The position numbers and the translations under genes were made by a program. Below the pieces are notes generated by a model, which saw nothing but the letters and a program-made list of their open reading frames with translations, was not told the DNA's origin and made no database searches. Shown here piece by piece: positions 17,437 to 24,514 of a stretch of DNA of 64,000 bases. The stretch's first letter is position 1. Every line of letters begins with the position of its first letter. Origin of the DNA: a virus; the IMG/VR virus record IMGVR_UViG_3300017759_002599, positions 1-64,000 of that record; one strand, written 5' to 3'.

Positions 17437-17896
17437 TGTCATCTCTCCCTCTTTCCAGTTCACGAATTACACTTTCATACAACAGAATTTTTCTTGATAT
17501 TTTGTCAGTGAAAATATCGAGTCCAATCTTTGGTCGCATTGCACCCATGGTTTCCAATGTGTTACCGTGGTTCTTGTACGGAAGCAAGTGGGAAAGCACA
17601 ATGAAACCTACACCACCAGTGCGGTCACGTCCATGTACACAGTGTAGCAATACGTGCTTACCCTCGGCAATTAAGTCGAGCACCAACTCCGAAGCGTGTT
17701 GCCAAATGAACGGGTCGTTGTTGTGTGCTCGGAAGTAGTAGTGATGTCGCTCTTGCTTGTCACTGTCAATGAATCGTGGTGGGAATCGGCACAAGGTCAC
17801 AACCGTGTGTATCGGCTTGAGTGTATCTCGAAAATCCTCAAGGTCACACATGGTTAGTGACGAGCCATTCGCAAATGTGATTGGTGTATTCTTCAT
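17429..17896 (-). CDS. Dual-specificity/tyrosine phosphatase-like protein
   Basis: 155 residues. HCVHGRDRTGG (Cys86 to Arg92) is the C-x5-R P-loop of protein tyrosine phosphatases, followed by a helix; the upstream TVVTLCRFPP strand fits the fold. All catalytic residues are present, with a candidate general-acid Asp in the middle region. Substrates could be proteins, RNA 5' ends or inositol phosphates. A second, unrelated-looking PTP is at 25857-27101. Confidence 0.82.
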   Translation of the reverse strand: MKNTPITFANGSSLTMCDLEDFRDTLKPIHTVVTLCRFPPRFIDSDKQERHHYYFRAHNNDPFIWQHASELVLDLIAEGKHVLLHCVHGRDRTGGVGFIVLSHLLPYKNHGNTLETMGAMRPKIGLDIFTDKISRKILLYESVIRELERGRDDNE

Positions 17897-18264
17897 GCTT
17901 TCACCTCAAATCCTTGTTGTATCTCTTTGGCAGTCATGTCGTGATGCCACAGTTCTTGCATGTCAATTTGACCTTCCATCTCTATACCGCAATCTTTGCA
18001 CCTCCACACCATGTCAATCGTACCATAACCATAGTGGTCGTTCATGGACACGATTTCAATGCAGGGGTGAATACATTCAATGCGCTCACTCGCTGTATTA
18101 AGACAGGCTTCCATGCTTTTAATCGTGTACTCGAAATCTTTTGTTAATTCACTATCGGTTAAGACCTCGCTCTTTTTCAAATCAATTGCTGTATCGTACA
18201 AGACTCGCAATTGCGTACGCATCGTTTCTATTTTCTTTCGTTGTTCTTCTGTATTCATATTCAT
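17893..18264 (-). CDS. Helical protein with C-terminal zinc knuckle
   Basis: About 123 residues. The N-terminal half is a coiled-coil-like helix (EEQRKKIETMRTQLRVLYD); CIHPC and CKDCG in the C-terminal half could bind zinc. ATG at 18264 or 18258; GGAGG lies just upstream. Its stop overlaps the phosphatase start. Confidence 0.6.
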   Translation of the reverse strand: MNMNTEEQRKKIETMRTQLRVLYDTAIDLKKSEVLTDSELTKDFEYTIKSMEACLNTASERIECIHPCIEIVSMNDHYGYGTIDMVWRCKDCGIEMEGQIDMQELWHHDMTAKEIQQGFEVKA

Positions 18265-18425
18265 TCCTCCTCTCGTAGTGCAAAGCAATGTGAGCAAGCC
18301 ATCGTGCCGTCCACATCATACTCCTCAACGCTATCGACAATCTTGCCACACACGTCGCATTCGTACGATGCATTCGCTCGGTCTTCCCACAACTGTGCGT
18401 CCATTCTTTCATACCAGTCGTGCAT
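18261..18425 (-). CDS. 54-residue zinc-ribbon protein
   Basis: Begins MHDWYERMDAQLWED, then CDVCGK and CSHCFA 20 residues apart. Ends with REEE-stop overlapping the next ATG. The short four-Cys ribbon is one of many in this arm. Confidence 0.6.
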   Translation of the reverse strand: MHDWYERMDAQLWEDRANASYECDVCGKIVDSVEEYDVDGTMACSHCFALREEE

Positions 18426-18427
18426 GT

Positions 18428-18730
18428 TCATTCCTCCTCCCGTAGTACATCGAATGGGTCTTCAATCTCGGTTTCGGAAAGTGTGAATACAGTCCTACGC
18501 ATTACACCACAATTCACACAGATTTCCAAGTCTTTCACAATCTCATGACCATCGTACCGAAGACCTACATGACCGTCTTCCCACGGTATGTACGCCCAGT
18601 CATGATTACCTGCTTCACAAATACGTGTATTGTAGCCTTGCTTCTCAAACTCTTCAAGCAGTGCCAGTCGTCGTTGCAGTGCTTGCATCTCTTGCCTTAA
18701 CTTGAATTTTGCATTGTCTATTGCTTTCAT
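18428..18730 (-). CDS. Hypothetical protein with coiled-coil start
   Basis: 100 residues. The N-terminal 35 residues form a coiled-coil-like helix (LRQEMQALQRRLALLEEFEK); then CEAGNHDWAYIPW and CVNCGVMRR, a probable zinc site. Promoter TATA box 26 nt upstream, so the ATG at 18730 is firm. Confidence 0.65.
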   Translation of the reverse strand: MKAIDNAKFKLRQEMQALQRRLALLEEFEKQGYNTRICEAGNHDWAYIPWEDGHVGLRYDGHEIVKDLEICVNCGVMRRTVFTLSETEIEDPFDVLREEE

Positions 18731-18756
18731 TTTATCACCCTCTTTCTCTTTGCCAG

Positions 18757-18764
18757 TTTATAAA
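18757..18764 (-). promoter_or_regulatory. Early promoter TATA box
   Basis: TTTATAAA, then CTGGCAAAGAGAAAG and GGGTGAT, 26 nt before the ATG at 18730. It serves the unit down to 16703. Confidence 0.8.
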
Positions 18765-18782
18765 TCAACAGTGAAAGTATGC

Positions 18783-18992
18783 TCACTCCTTCGCCTCCCA
18801 CAATGTTTCATATTCTCGGTCATAAGTCGAGCATTCGTCATACTCTGTTCTCACTCTTTCAATTAAGGTAACTTTGTCACCATCAAATGAATAGTCAATG
18901 TAGTCTTTCCATTGTCGCCAATCCTTTCCTTCAAGTATATGTAAGTCTGAACTTTCAAAATGAATCCAGTATTCAGTAGCCCACTTAGTCAC
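18783..18992 (-). CDS. Hypothetical protein
   Basis: 69 residues, GTG start at 18992 five bases after AGGAGGTGA and overlapping the stop upstream. Aromatic and acidic (EYWIHFESSD, WRQWKDYIDYSF). No family recognised. Confidence 0.6.
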   Translation of the reverse strand: MTKWATEYWIHFESSDLHILEGKDWRQWKDYIDYSFDGDKVTLIERVRTEYDECSTYDREYETLWEAKE

Positions 18993-19174
18993 GCCGTCAC
19001 CTCCTCGCATTCACACATGTGTAAATCCTCTTCGCAATCGAAACAAATACCACGCTCCCATGCACATTCATCATCGCAAAAGTCATCAGGGTCGTCACTA
19101 CGAATACCATGATTAGTGTGGAACACCGTGTGGTCTAACGGCTTGGAGCAATGAGGACAGCAATCAGATGTCAC
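18989..19174 (-). CDS. Cys-rich multi-zinc protein
   Basis: 61 residues, GTG start after GGAGGTGACA. CCPHCSK, CDDEC, CFDCEE and CECE give nine cysteines, enough for two zinc sites. Start and stop both overlap neighbours with the same GCGTGAC junction sequence. Confidence 0.65.
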   Translation of the reverse strand: MTSDCCPHCSKPLDHTVFHTNHGIRSDDPDDFCDDECAWERGICFDCEEDLHMCECEEVTA

Positions 19175-19716
19175 GCTGTCACCTCCACGCCTCGCCACCA
19201 ATCGGGAGCAGGTGTACCCTTCTCCCACTTAGCGAACTGCTTGCTGTGGTAGTAGCGACGGTATGCTTCGATAGCAAACTTGGGATAAGCATGGTATACA
19301 ATCTCACCATCGACAGGTTCAGGTCTGTACTCATCGGGCATAGCCAATGCAAACTGTGTTAGCCCGTCATCAGGGATGACATGTTGAAGTTCCATCATCC
19401 GTAGGATGGGTTGATTGCAAGCGTGTTCTTTACCGAAGCGTTGACTGTACTCGTTACACAATGTAACAGCATGTACTCCGAGCCACAAGAAGTTGGTACG
19501 AGTTTCACCTGCCCATACTGTACATGGATGGTGAGCGTAGCCACCCTTGTAGGGTGTACCCTTCTTAGTGAGTGGCATTTGTTCATCAGTCGCACCATGC
19601 CTACGCAGGGCTGATGCCATCATCTGTGCCGCTTCCACGCACATCTTTGGTACGTGTTTGTCGCAGTGCATTTCAGCCGCAGTGATTGGGTTTGTGTCTA
19701 ATACGAATATGTTCAT
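19171..19716 (-). CDS. Conserved phage protein with CDKH motif
   Basis: 181 residues. MNIFVLDTNPITAAEMHCDK, then HVPKMCVEAAQM, is the signature of a family common in marine and T4-like phages. A His/Asp-rich core (HPCTVWAGET, NFLWLG) follows. Function not established; a link to DNA glycosylase folds has been suggested for such proteins but is not evident here. Confidence 0.7.
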   Translation of the reverse strand: MNIFVLDTNPITAAEMHCDKHVPKMCVEAAQMMASALRRHGATDEQMPLTKKGTPYKGGYAHHPCTVWAGETRTNFLWLGVHAVTLCNEYSQRFGKEHACNQPILRMMELQHVIPDDGLTQFALAMPDEYRPEPVDGEIVYHAYPKFAIEAYRRYYHSKQFAKWEKGTPAPDWWRGVEVTA

Positions 19717-19719
19717 TCT

Positions 19720-20052
19720 TCATTCCTCCTCTTGTGTAAATTCAGGAAAGTGATGTGCGATGATGTCCTTTGCGACAGCCACCATATTTTTGTCGGGGGT
19801 GAAAGATGCGTACAGGTATTCGGAATCCCACGCATTCAATCGAGCACACAACTGAAGTATGTTTTTGACTTCCGTTTTGCTGTTGAGTACATCCCACTCA
19901 TCTGCTTCAAAACATTCACGCTTCATCCATGCCGTAAGGTTGCGAGCACAGTCATCGAGTGACCACACAATAATGGGCATAGGTACTTTCATCATGATTG
20001 TACCGTTTGTTCGTTCGCAAGGTTTCCATTGACTACCGTAACTTGTACCCAT
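19720..20052 (-). CDS. Hypothetical protein
   Basis: 110 residues with an N-terminal GTSYGSQWKPCERTNG and an acidic tail (TQEEE). GAGGAGGAATGA at its end supplies the ribosome site for the next gene. No motif recognised. Confidence 0.6.
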   Translation of the reverse strand: MGTSYGSQWKPCERTNGTIMMKVPMPIIVWSLDDCARNLTAWMKRECFEADEWDVLNSKTEVKNILQLCARLNAWDSEYLYASFTPDKNMVAVAKDIIAHHFPEFTQEEE

Positions 20053-20054
20053 GA

Positions 20055-20534
20055 TTAGTCCACCCTGTAAATGAAGTACGTGACATTCTTGCCTTCTTCG
20101 TTTGAGAAGGACACATAGTTTTCTTCGTGGTCGTATTGTGCGAGGAAGTGTCCTCGACCATCACATCGTATAGCGTCTTCAACAAACCAGTCGAAGTCCT
20201 TAATCATCGCAGTAAGTAATTCGTTAGGAGAATCAAGTTGGGTATTTTGAATTTGTTTGATTGTGTTACTGTCCACACCAGTGTGTGCTTGGAGGAAGGA
20301 TGGGGTGAACGCCCACACCGTTTCCTCGATGTACTCACGCACTGCATCATCCGCTTCCTCATCGGTGTAGACAAGATAACCGTTGTCGATGTAACCGTCC
20401 ACATCTTCAAAGTCAAAGTTGTAGTCACTAAGATGCATTGCTAGTGCAATAACACGCTCACGGTCATTACCTACGTCTTCAAATGCCTTCTCCCATAATT
20501 CGTTCTTCATTCCTTCAATTGTTTTTGCTTTCAT
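20055..20534 (-). CDS. Hypothetical phage-type protein
   Basis: 159 residues, mixed helix/strand, ending with a strand-rich segment (HFLAQYDHEENYVSFSNEEG). The layout resembles short conserved phage proteins of unknown role. ATGA overlap with the Cys-rich gene upstream. Confidence 0.6.
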   Translation of the reverse strand: MKAKTIEGMKNELWEKAFEDVGNDRERVIALAMHLSDYNFDFEDVDGYIDNGYLVYTDEEADDAVREYIEETVWAFTPSFLQAHTGVDSNTIKQIQNTQLDSPNELLTAMIKDFDWFVEDAIRCDGRGHFLAQYDHEENYVSFSNEEGKNVTYFIYRVD

Positions 20535-20689
20535 TTTTGTTCACCTCTTGTGTATTGTGAACCCGCAGTGTTACACGGATAACCACATGGAGAGTATGTA
20601 TATTCAGCATCCAAGAATCCTTTGCTACATTGATGCTTGCACTTAGGGCATTCGTATGTCGTGCTTTTTGGTTCGTCTGTGTCAATCAT
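20531..20689 (-). CDS. 52-residue Cys-rich protein
   Basis: Begins MIDTDEPKSTTYECPKCKHQ, then further cysteines (CS, PCGYPCN). The first five residues, MIDTD, recur at the start of the genes ending at 22617 and 23027. GGTGAATGA precedes the ATG. A probable zinc ribbon. Confidence 0.6.
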   Translation of the reverse strand: MIDTDEPKSTTYECPKCKHQCSKGFLDAEYTYSPCGYPCNTAGSQYTRGEQK

Positions 20690-20892
20690 TCATTCACCTC
20701 ATTCATTAACAGGTTCAACCATTCGTTCACAATACCCATGCCCTTGAGTAACTCTTGCTTACAGGCCGACAACCAAAGATGGTCATCCAATTCGTGTATG
20801 TTGTAGAAGGACAGGATGTTGTCGGTTAGACGATTAGCCTGTGCCTTGAGGTCGATTGCTCCCACTCGTATTTCTTCTATGCTTTCGCTCAT
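20686..20892 (-). CDS. Hypothetical helical protein
   Basis: 68 residues, almost entirely helical by composition. The ATG lies 41 nt downstream of the TATA box with an extra GGAAGTGA before it, the long-leader promoter class also seen at 21496 and 29500. Confidence 0.6.
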   Translation of the reverse strand: MSESIEEIRVGAIDLKAQANRLTDNILSFYNIHELDDHLWLSACKQELLKGMGIVNEWLNLLMNEVNE

Positions 20893-20933
20893 ACTTTCAC
20901 TTCCAATGTTTTCACCTTCTTTCTCTTTGCCGA

Positions 20934-20941
20934 TTTATAAA
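20934..20941 (-). promoter_or_regulatory. Early promoter TATA box, 41-nt class
   Basis: TTTATAAA within the palindrome GATTTATAAATC, then GGCAAAGAGAAAG. The ATG is 41 nt after the box and a second Shine-Dalgarno-like GGAAGTGA sits before it. Drives the unit to 18783. Confidence 0.8.
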
Positions 20942-21496
20942 TCAGGAATTGAGATTCTCGGACAACGACTGTGCTAAGTTGTCACAACTGTTAGAGAGTT
21001 CCCAAAGACTCGTTTTGATAATGTTCATCATTGAACGAATCTCTTGTTCTTCACCCCACAATTCAGGCTCATCTGTAAAGGATTCATCCATCTGTGATAC
21101 GGAGTCACGATAAGTTGTAACGTCTGTGAGTATTTTCGCAAGTGTTTGAATTTGTGATGTAAGAGATACTTCCGTGAACATTACAGCATCAATAACTTCG
21201 TCGTCGTTACGCAACGAGTAAATCACAAGGCCACCATCTTTACTCTTACGAAGATGGTGTGAAGCATGGTGTACCCATCTTTGTGTTGTGGATAAAGAAG
21301 TACTGTACATGGATTGAACGTTGCTAACCAAATCTCGTCGGTATATCCATTGTACACCATCACTGTCGGTAAATACATCATCATATTGACCGTTCACAAT
21401 TGCGTTTTTTACTTTCTCAATTACACTCGCTTTCGATTTAGATATGTTTTCTTTCCAAGTAGGGCGTAACAGATTTACATATTTATTGTCATACAT
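20942..21496 (-). CDS. Hypothetical protein
   Basis: 184 residues, basic N-terminus (RPTWKENISKSKASV) and a long helical, acidic C-terminus. Its stop abuts the next TATA box directly. Monocistronic between two early promoters. No family recognised. Confidence 0.65.
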   Translation of the reverse strand: MYDNKYVNLLRPTWKENISKSKASVIEKVKNAIVNGQYDDVFTDSDGVQWIYRRDLVSNVQSMYSTSLSTTQRWVHHASHHLRKSKDGGLVIYSLRNDDEVIDAVMFTEVSLTSQIQTLAKILTDVTTYRDSVSQMDESFTDEPELWGEEQEIRSMMNIIKTSLWELSNSCDNLAQSLSENLNS

Positions 21497-21537
21497 ACTT
21501 TCACTTCCAATGTTTCCACCTTCTTTCTCTTTGCCGA

Positions 21538-21545
21538 TTTATAAA
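21538..21545 (-). promoter_or_regulatory. Early promoter TATA box, 41-nt class
   Basis: TTTATAAA then TCGGCAAAGAGAAAG, ATG 41 nt downstream at 21496. The leader is nearly identical to that of the 20892 gene. Confidence 0.8.
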
Positions 21546-21560
21546 GCAAAGATTACTGAA

Positions 21561-22184
21561 TCAAGCCACTCGTCGTGCAAGGTCTTGCACTCGTTGTTGC
21601 ATGATGTTGCGAGTCTGTGCATCACGGAGGTACTGCAATGCTTGTTCCATTGGTTCGATACCTCCATGTGCATCGAGTGAACGTCCAATGTCTTGTTCAC
21701 CCATCCCCTGAAACACAGGGTTACGTTCTCGAAGCGAGTCGAGTTCACCTACATTCGTGGTGAATCTATCTCCCTTCGGTGCGCCCATTGCTCGGAACGC
21801 ACCCGCCCCTCCTACATCGACGTAGGAGAGAGAGCCGTCAGGTTGGCGTAGTACATTGTCACCAGTCATACCAAGCACATCCCAGTTGGCTGTTAATGCG
21901 TGGGGTACGAAGTCACGCTGTAGTTGTCGTACGTCTTCTTGAGTTGGTCTTGTACCAACCTCTTGTGAATCGGATATGAAGTCGGCAAGCATGGTCGGCC
22001 TTCCCCTGTGTGTAATCATCTCGGCTTGAGGTACATTCACACCTAAAGCATTCAAGTATCGGTTCATGTCGAACTCGTTCTGAATGTGTGCAGGGTGCGC
22101 TCCTTGCTTGCCTACTCGTGGCCCTTGCTCGGTGTCGTACAAGGTTGCACCAGTCGAGCCTCCTAAGAATCGGACTGGTCGCAT
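21561..22184 (-). CDS. HipA/protein-kinase-fold-like protein
   Basis: 207 residues. LGGSTGATLYD recalls a nucleotide-binding glycine loop, NEFDMNRYLNALGVNVPQ a helix with the alpha-C glutamate, ALTANWDVLGMTGDNVL the catalytic-loop pattern N-W-D...DN, and YVDVGGAGAFRAMG the metal-binding D-x-GG. This order matches HipA-type and related phage kinases, sometimes found as modules in phage polyvalent proteins. Whether it phosphorylates a host target is unknown. Upstream there is no standard promoter but a direct-repeat region. Confidence 0.65.
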   Translation of the reverse strand: MRPVRFLGGSTGATLYDTEQGPRVGKQGAHPAHIQNEFDMNRYLNALGVNVPQAEMITHRGRPTMLADFISDSQEVGTRPTQEDVRQLQRDFVPHALTANWDVLGMTGDNVLRQPDGSLSYVDVGGAGAFRAMGAPKGDRFTTNVGELDSLRERNPVFQGMGEQDIGRSLDAHGGIEPMEQALQYLRDAQTRNIMQQRVQDLARRVA

Positions 22185-22229
22185 GATTAATCCATGTATT
22201 CATCGTACATAAATTCAGATGGGGAAGGG

Positions 22230-22390
22230 CTTCATTGTGAAAACACAACAACTATCTCCGAGGTCAAACCTTTTGCCCTTATTATTGGATAAACCCATGT
22301 GAATGTGATGAGGAAACTGCTTCATGGTGTTACAAGCCACTATCTCCGTGAGCAAATTTTGCAGTTATTACTGGATAAACCTCGTGAATC
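22230..22390. repeat. Two imperfect direct repeats, about 70 bp, period 90
   Basis: Copy 1 (22230-22305) and copy 2 (22320-22390) share CTTCAT, ACTATCTCCG, a CAAA-TTTTGC block, TTATTA and TGGATAAACC, then GTGAAT. The region is gene-free and lies just upstream of the HipA-like gene (ATG at 22184), where other units have the standard TATA promoter. GGTTTATCC on the minus strand may be a variant TATA element; the repeats could be operator sites. Confidence 0.65.
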
Positions 22391-22620
22391 TATTCAAGTG
22401 GATGCTGTACGTTTAAGTCGCCCAGTACCCATCGCAATGCCTTGACCACGCCTTCCAGTGCCTTGTAGTTTCTCATGTGATACATGCGCTCATCCTTTGG
22501 GCATGATTGCATGGCTGTGATGTGACTGTTCTGTTTGCGCTCGGCTTTATCGAGCATCTCTTCAATCTCCACCCACGTTCTTTCATAGGTAAAGTGTTCA
22601 CTGTCTTGATGGTCGTTCAT
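22390..22620 (-). CDS. Conserved phage-type hypothetical protein
   Basis: 76 residues; YERTWVEIEEMLDKAERK, CPKDERMYHMRNYKALEG and LRWVLGD form a helical pattern I associate with short marine phage proteins. ATGA overlap with the upstream gene. Function unknown. Confidence 0.6.
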   Translation of the reverse strand: MNDHQDSEHFTYERTWVEIEEMLDKAERKQNSHITAMQSCPKDERMYHMRNYKALEGVVKALRWVLGDLNVQHPLE

Positions 22621-23030
22621 TCAATCAACTCCTTGAGTGCTTTCCTCAAATCACCCAGTTTAACGAGAGGGTGAATAATCGGCTTCGTGTCTGTTGGAAT
22701 CAATGCATTCACGATACCTTGACGCAACCGCTTGACTTCTGTGAGCAGTTGTGCTATCTTTCTGTAAAAAATATCGGGGTGTCCATCGTTCTCTTCAATG
22801 AGTCCAGCATCTTGAACTACCTTCTTTGCATCTTCGTATTTTGGTATCTCGTATTCTTCATCTCCTTCGGGCAACAAACCTAATTCGCACTCTTCGCACA
22901 AACCGTATTTGTTCATATCAATCAACGGGTAAGCGTGGGAACACCCTAAGCAATAGCCCATGAGTATTCCTTTCTTTACTCCCTCGATGTAGTCTTCGTG
23001 GTGTCCTTCGTATTTGTCTGTGTCAATCAT
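22617..23030 (-). CDS. Zinc-binding protein, repeat-family member
   Basis: 137 residues. Starts MIDTDKYEGHHEDY, nearly the same start as the next gene upstream. Contains CLGCSH and CEECEL (zinc ribbon) and LLTEVKRLRQG near the end. The ten-residue N-terminus and the EVKRLR segment are shared with neighbours, indicating local duplication. Confidence 0.65.
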   Translation of the reverse strand: MIDTDKYEGHHEDYIEGVKKGILMGYCLGCSHAYPLIDMNKYGLCEECELGLLPEGDEEYEIPKYEDAKKVVQDAGLIEENDGHPDIFYRKIAQLLTEVKRLRQGIVNALIPTDTKPIIHPLVKLGDLRKALKELIE

Positions 23031-23475
23031 TCACTCGCCTCCCATTCATTTACGATTTCATCATAGTGTTCAATCATCCACTGCATGAAAGCAACATGCC
23101 TTCCACGCAACCGCTTGACTTCCTCAAGGAGAAGTGGTGCGTCTGCGATGAGTTGTGCGTCAGCCTCAGACAATGTGTTCTTGCGTACACCGACTATACA
23201 TTTATCGAGGCGTGTAACATTGATGGATTGAGACTTGTGCTTGTGTGTAGGAAGAAGAACCTCCCATCCAAAACCGTGTGTGTCTGTCCCATCGAATGCG
23301 TACCATTCGCCTTCTGTGTGTCCTTCGTATTTGTCTGTGTCAATCATCCATTCATCTCCAAAAAATTATCCAAATCTGTTGCATGAAGCCCTTCGCCTCT
23401 ATCCCTTATCAAATCAGCAGTAAACTGTATTTGTCGCTTACAATCCTCAAGTTGCTTACGCAACCGCTTGACTTC
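22722..23475. repeat. Three identical 18-bp repeats in consecutive genes
   Basis: ACGCAACCGCTTGACTTC occurs at 22722-22739, 23105-23122 and 23458-23475, each encoding EVKRLR. In addition a 30-bp block is identical at 23001-23030 and 23318-23347, covering the first codons of two genes. Neighbouring gene segments appear duplicated. Confidence 0.85.
23027..23347 (-). CDS. Ead/Ea22-like protein, repeat-family member
   Basis: 106 residues, starting MIDTDKYEGHTEGEWYAFDG. The segment SEADAQLIADAPLLLEEVKR matches the C-terminal signature of Ead/Ea22-like phage early proteins. Function unknown. Shares a 30-bp identical start region with the gene downstream. Confidence 0.65.
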   Translation of the reverse strand: MIDTDKYEGHTEGEWYAFDGTDTHGFGWEVLLPTHKHKSQSINVTRLDKCIVGVRKNTLSEADAQLIADAPLLLEEVKRLRGRHVAFMQWMIEHYDEIVNEWEASE

Positions 23476-23565
23476 TGTTTCCATGTCAAACTCTTTCTCC
23501 AATAGTTCAACATAATCAATTCGCAGTTGATTGTATTTTTCCGATAGTGTGTCACAACAAATCAT
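23344..23565 (-). CDS. Coiled-coil protein, repeat-family member
   Basis: 73 residues forming a coiled coil (EKYNQLRIDYVELLEKEF, then TEVKRLRKQLEDCKRQIQF). Carries the third copy of the EVKRLR-coding repeat. GGTGA precedes the ATG; a 12-codon frame (MKAKCVKGEVNE) just upstream is too short to call. Confidence 0.6.
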   Translation of the reverse strand: MICCDTLSEKYNQLRIDYVELLEKEFDMETEVKRLRKQLEDCKRQIQFTADLIRDRGEGLHATDLDNFLEMNG

Positions 23566-23602
23566 TCGTTCACCTCACCCTTTACGCATTTTGCTTTCAT
23601 GT

Positions 23603-24205
23603 TTATTCCTCGCTCGTTTCAACGCCTTGTGTTGGTCGCTTACCTTCACACTGAATGTACGCATTGTTTTGTTCAACGAAGTCAATCAATTCGTTGCACA
23701 ATTGGAAATGCATGTTGAGTCGCCATTGATTTGTGAAGTTGAACTTGAAGATGTTGTCAATACCCTCAATCATGTCAGCATCGTTTGAACCTAGGATGAC
23801 GAGTTGATAACCGTCATCGTATTTCTCAACCGTCACGTTGCGTACGTAGGCCACCGAATCTGTGGCAAAGGATTGGAACTTGGGCTTGAGTGAAGCAAGG
23901 TACATCCCTACGTCGTGTGGCATTTGATACTTGGCCGCAAATCCGTAGTCACGGTTGATGGTGACTTCACCATAGCCTTGAAGGTGCATTTTACCTGTAC
24001 CTCCATCGCACATGGTACGAATCTGTAAGGTCGGTCCGTCCACTTTTTTGTTCTTCTTGTATTCTTCGTCAATTATTTGCTTTGGTTGTTCGTTCATGTT
24101 TTTCACTTCCATGTTCATTGGTGCAAATAGTTTCGCAATGAAATCTATTGCATCGTCGTTCAATTCTTCTTCTGTTTTATCCTCATTGTTTTCGGTCATG
24201 TTCAT
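23603..24205 (-). CDS. Hypothetical protein
   Basis: 200 residues. An acidic N-terminus (about 60 residues) precedes a strand-rich domain (TLQIRTMCDG, GYGEVTINRDYGFAAKY, YQLVILGSND). The fold could be beta-sandwich-like. Two ATGs close together follow GGAGGAATGA; the first at 24205 is used. Unrecognised. Confidence 0.6.
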   Translation of the reverse strand: MNMTENNEDKTEEELNDDAIDFIAKLFAPMNMEVKNMNEQPKQIIDEEYKKNKKVDGPTLQIRTMCDGGTGKMHLQGYGEVTINRDYGFAAKYQMPHDVGMYLASLKPKFQSFATDSVAYVRNVTVEKYDDGYQLVILGSNDADMIEGIDNIFKFNFTNQWRLNMHFQLCNELIDFVEQNNAYIQCEGKRPTQGVETSEE

Positions 24206-24453
24206 TCCTCCTCGTTCATGTAATCAGGTGTGTTCAACGGTATCAGTGTTGCTCGATTGGGTACGACATACGACGGTCCTGAATCCGATAGGTCGTTGAA
24301 TAACTCCCATCCACGAGTCGTCTTGCGTGCCATGTAGCCCACGTATCGCTCGTCACCGTTCTCAACGAAGGTCACTTGATACCAATGTGGGTTCACTCGT
24401 TGCATCTCATACCAATGCGTTGTGCTCAATACCAGTCTGTAATAATCATCCAT
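24202..24453 (-). CDS. Hypothetical protein
   Basis: 83 residues starting MDDYYRLVLSTTHWYEM, strand-rich (YQVTFVENGDERYVGYMARK). Start set by the promoter 27 nt upstream; a longer frame through the TATA box is rejected. First gene of a unit reaching 22390. Confidence 0.6.
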   Translation of the reverse strand: MDDYYRLVLSTTHWYEMQRVNPHWYQVTFVENGDERYVGYMARKTTRGWELFNDLSDSGPSYVVPNRATLIPLNTPDYMNEEE

Positions 24454-24480
24454 AGTTCTCATCTCCATTCTCTTTGCCGA

Positions 24481-24488
24481 TTTATAAA
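24481..24488 (-). promoter_or_regulatory. Early promoter TATA box
   Basis: TTTATAAA then TCGGCAAAGAGA, 27 nt before the ATG at 24453. Unlike most others, the AAGAAGGTGA block is replaced by ATGGAGATGAG. Confidence 0.75.
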
Positions 24489-24514
24489 GCAGTGATTGAT
24501 GATAGTCATCAGAC

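Noticed and set aside
23566-23602. 12-codon frame MKAKCVKGEVNE between two early genes
   Set aside because: Too short to support as a gene; it more likely reflects the spacing of ribosome sites.
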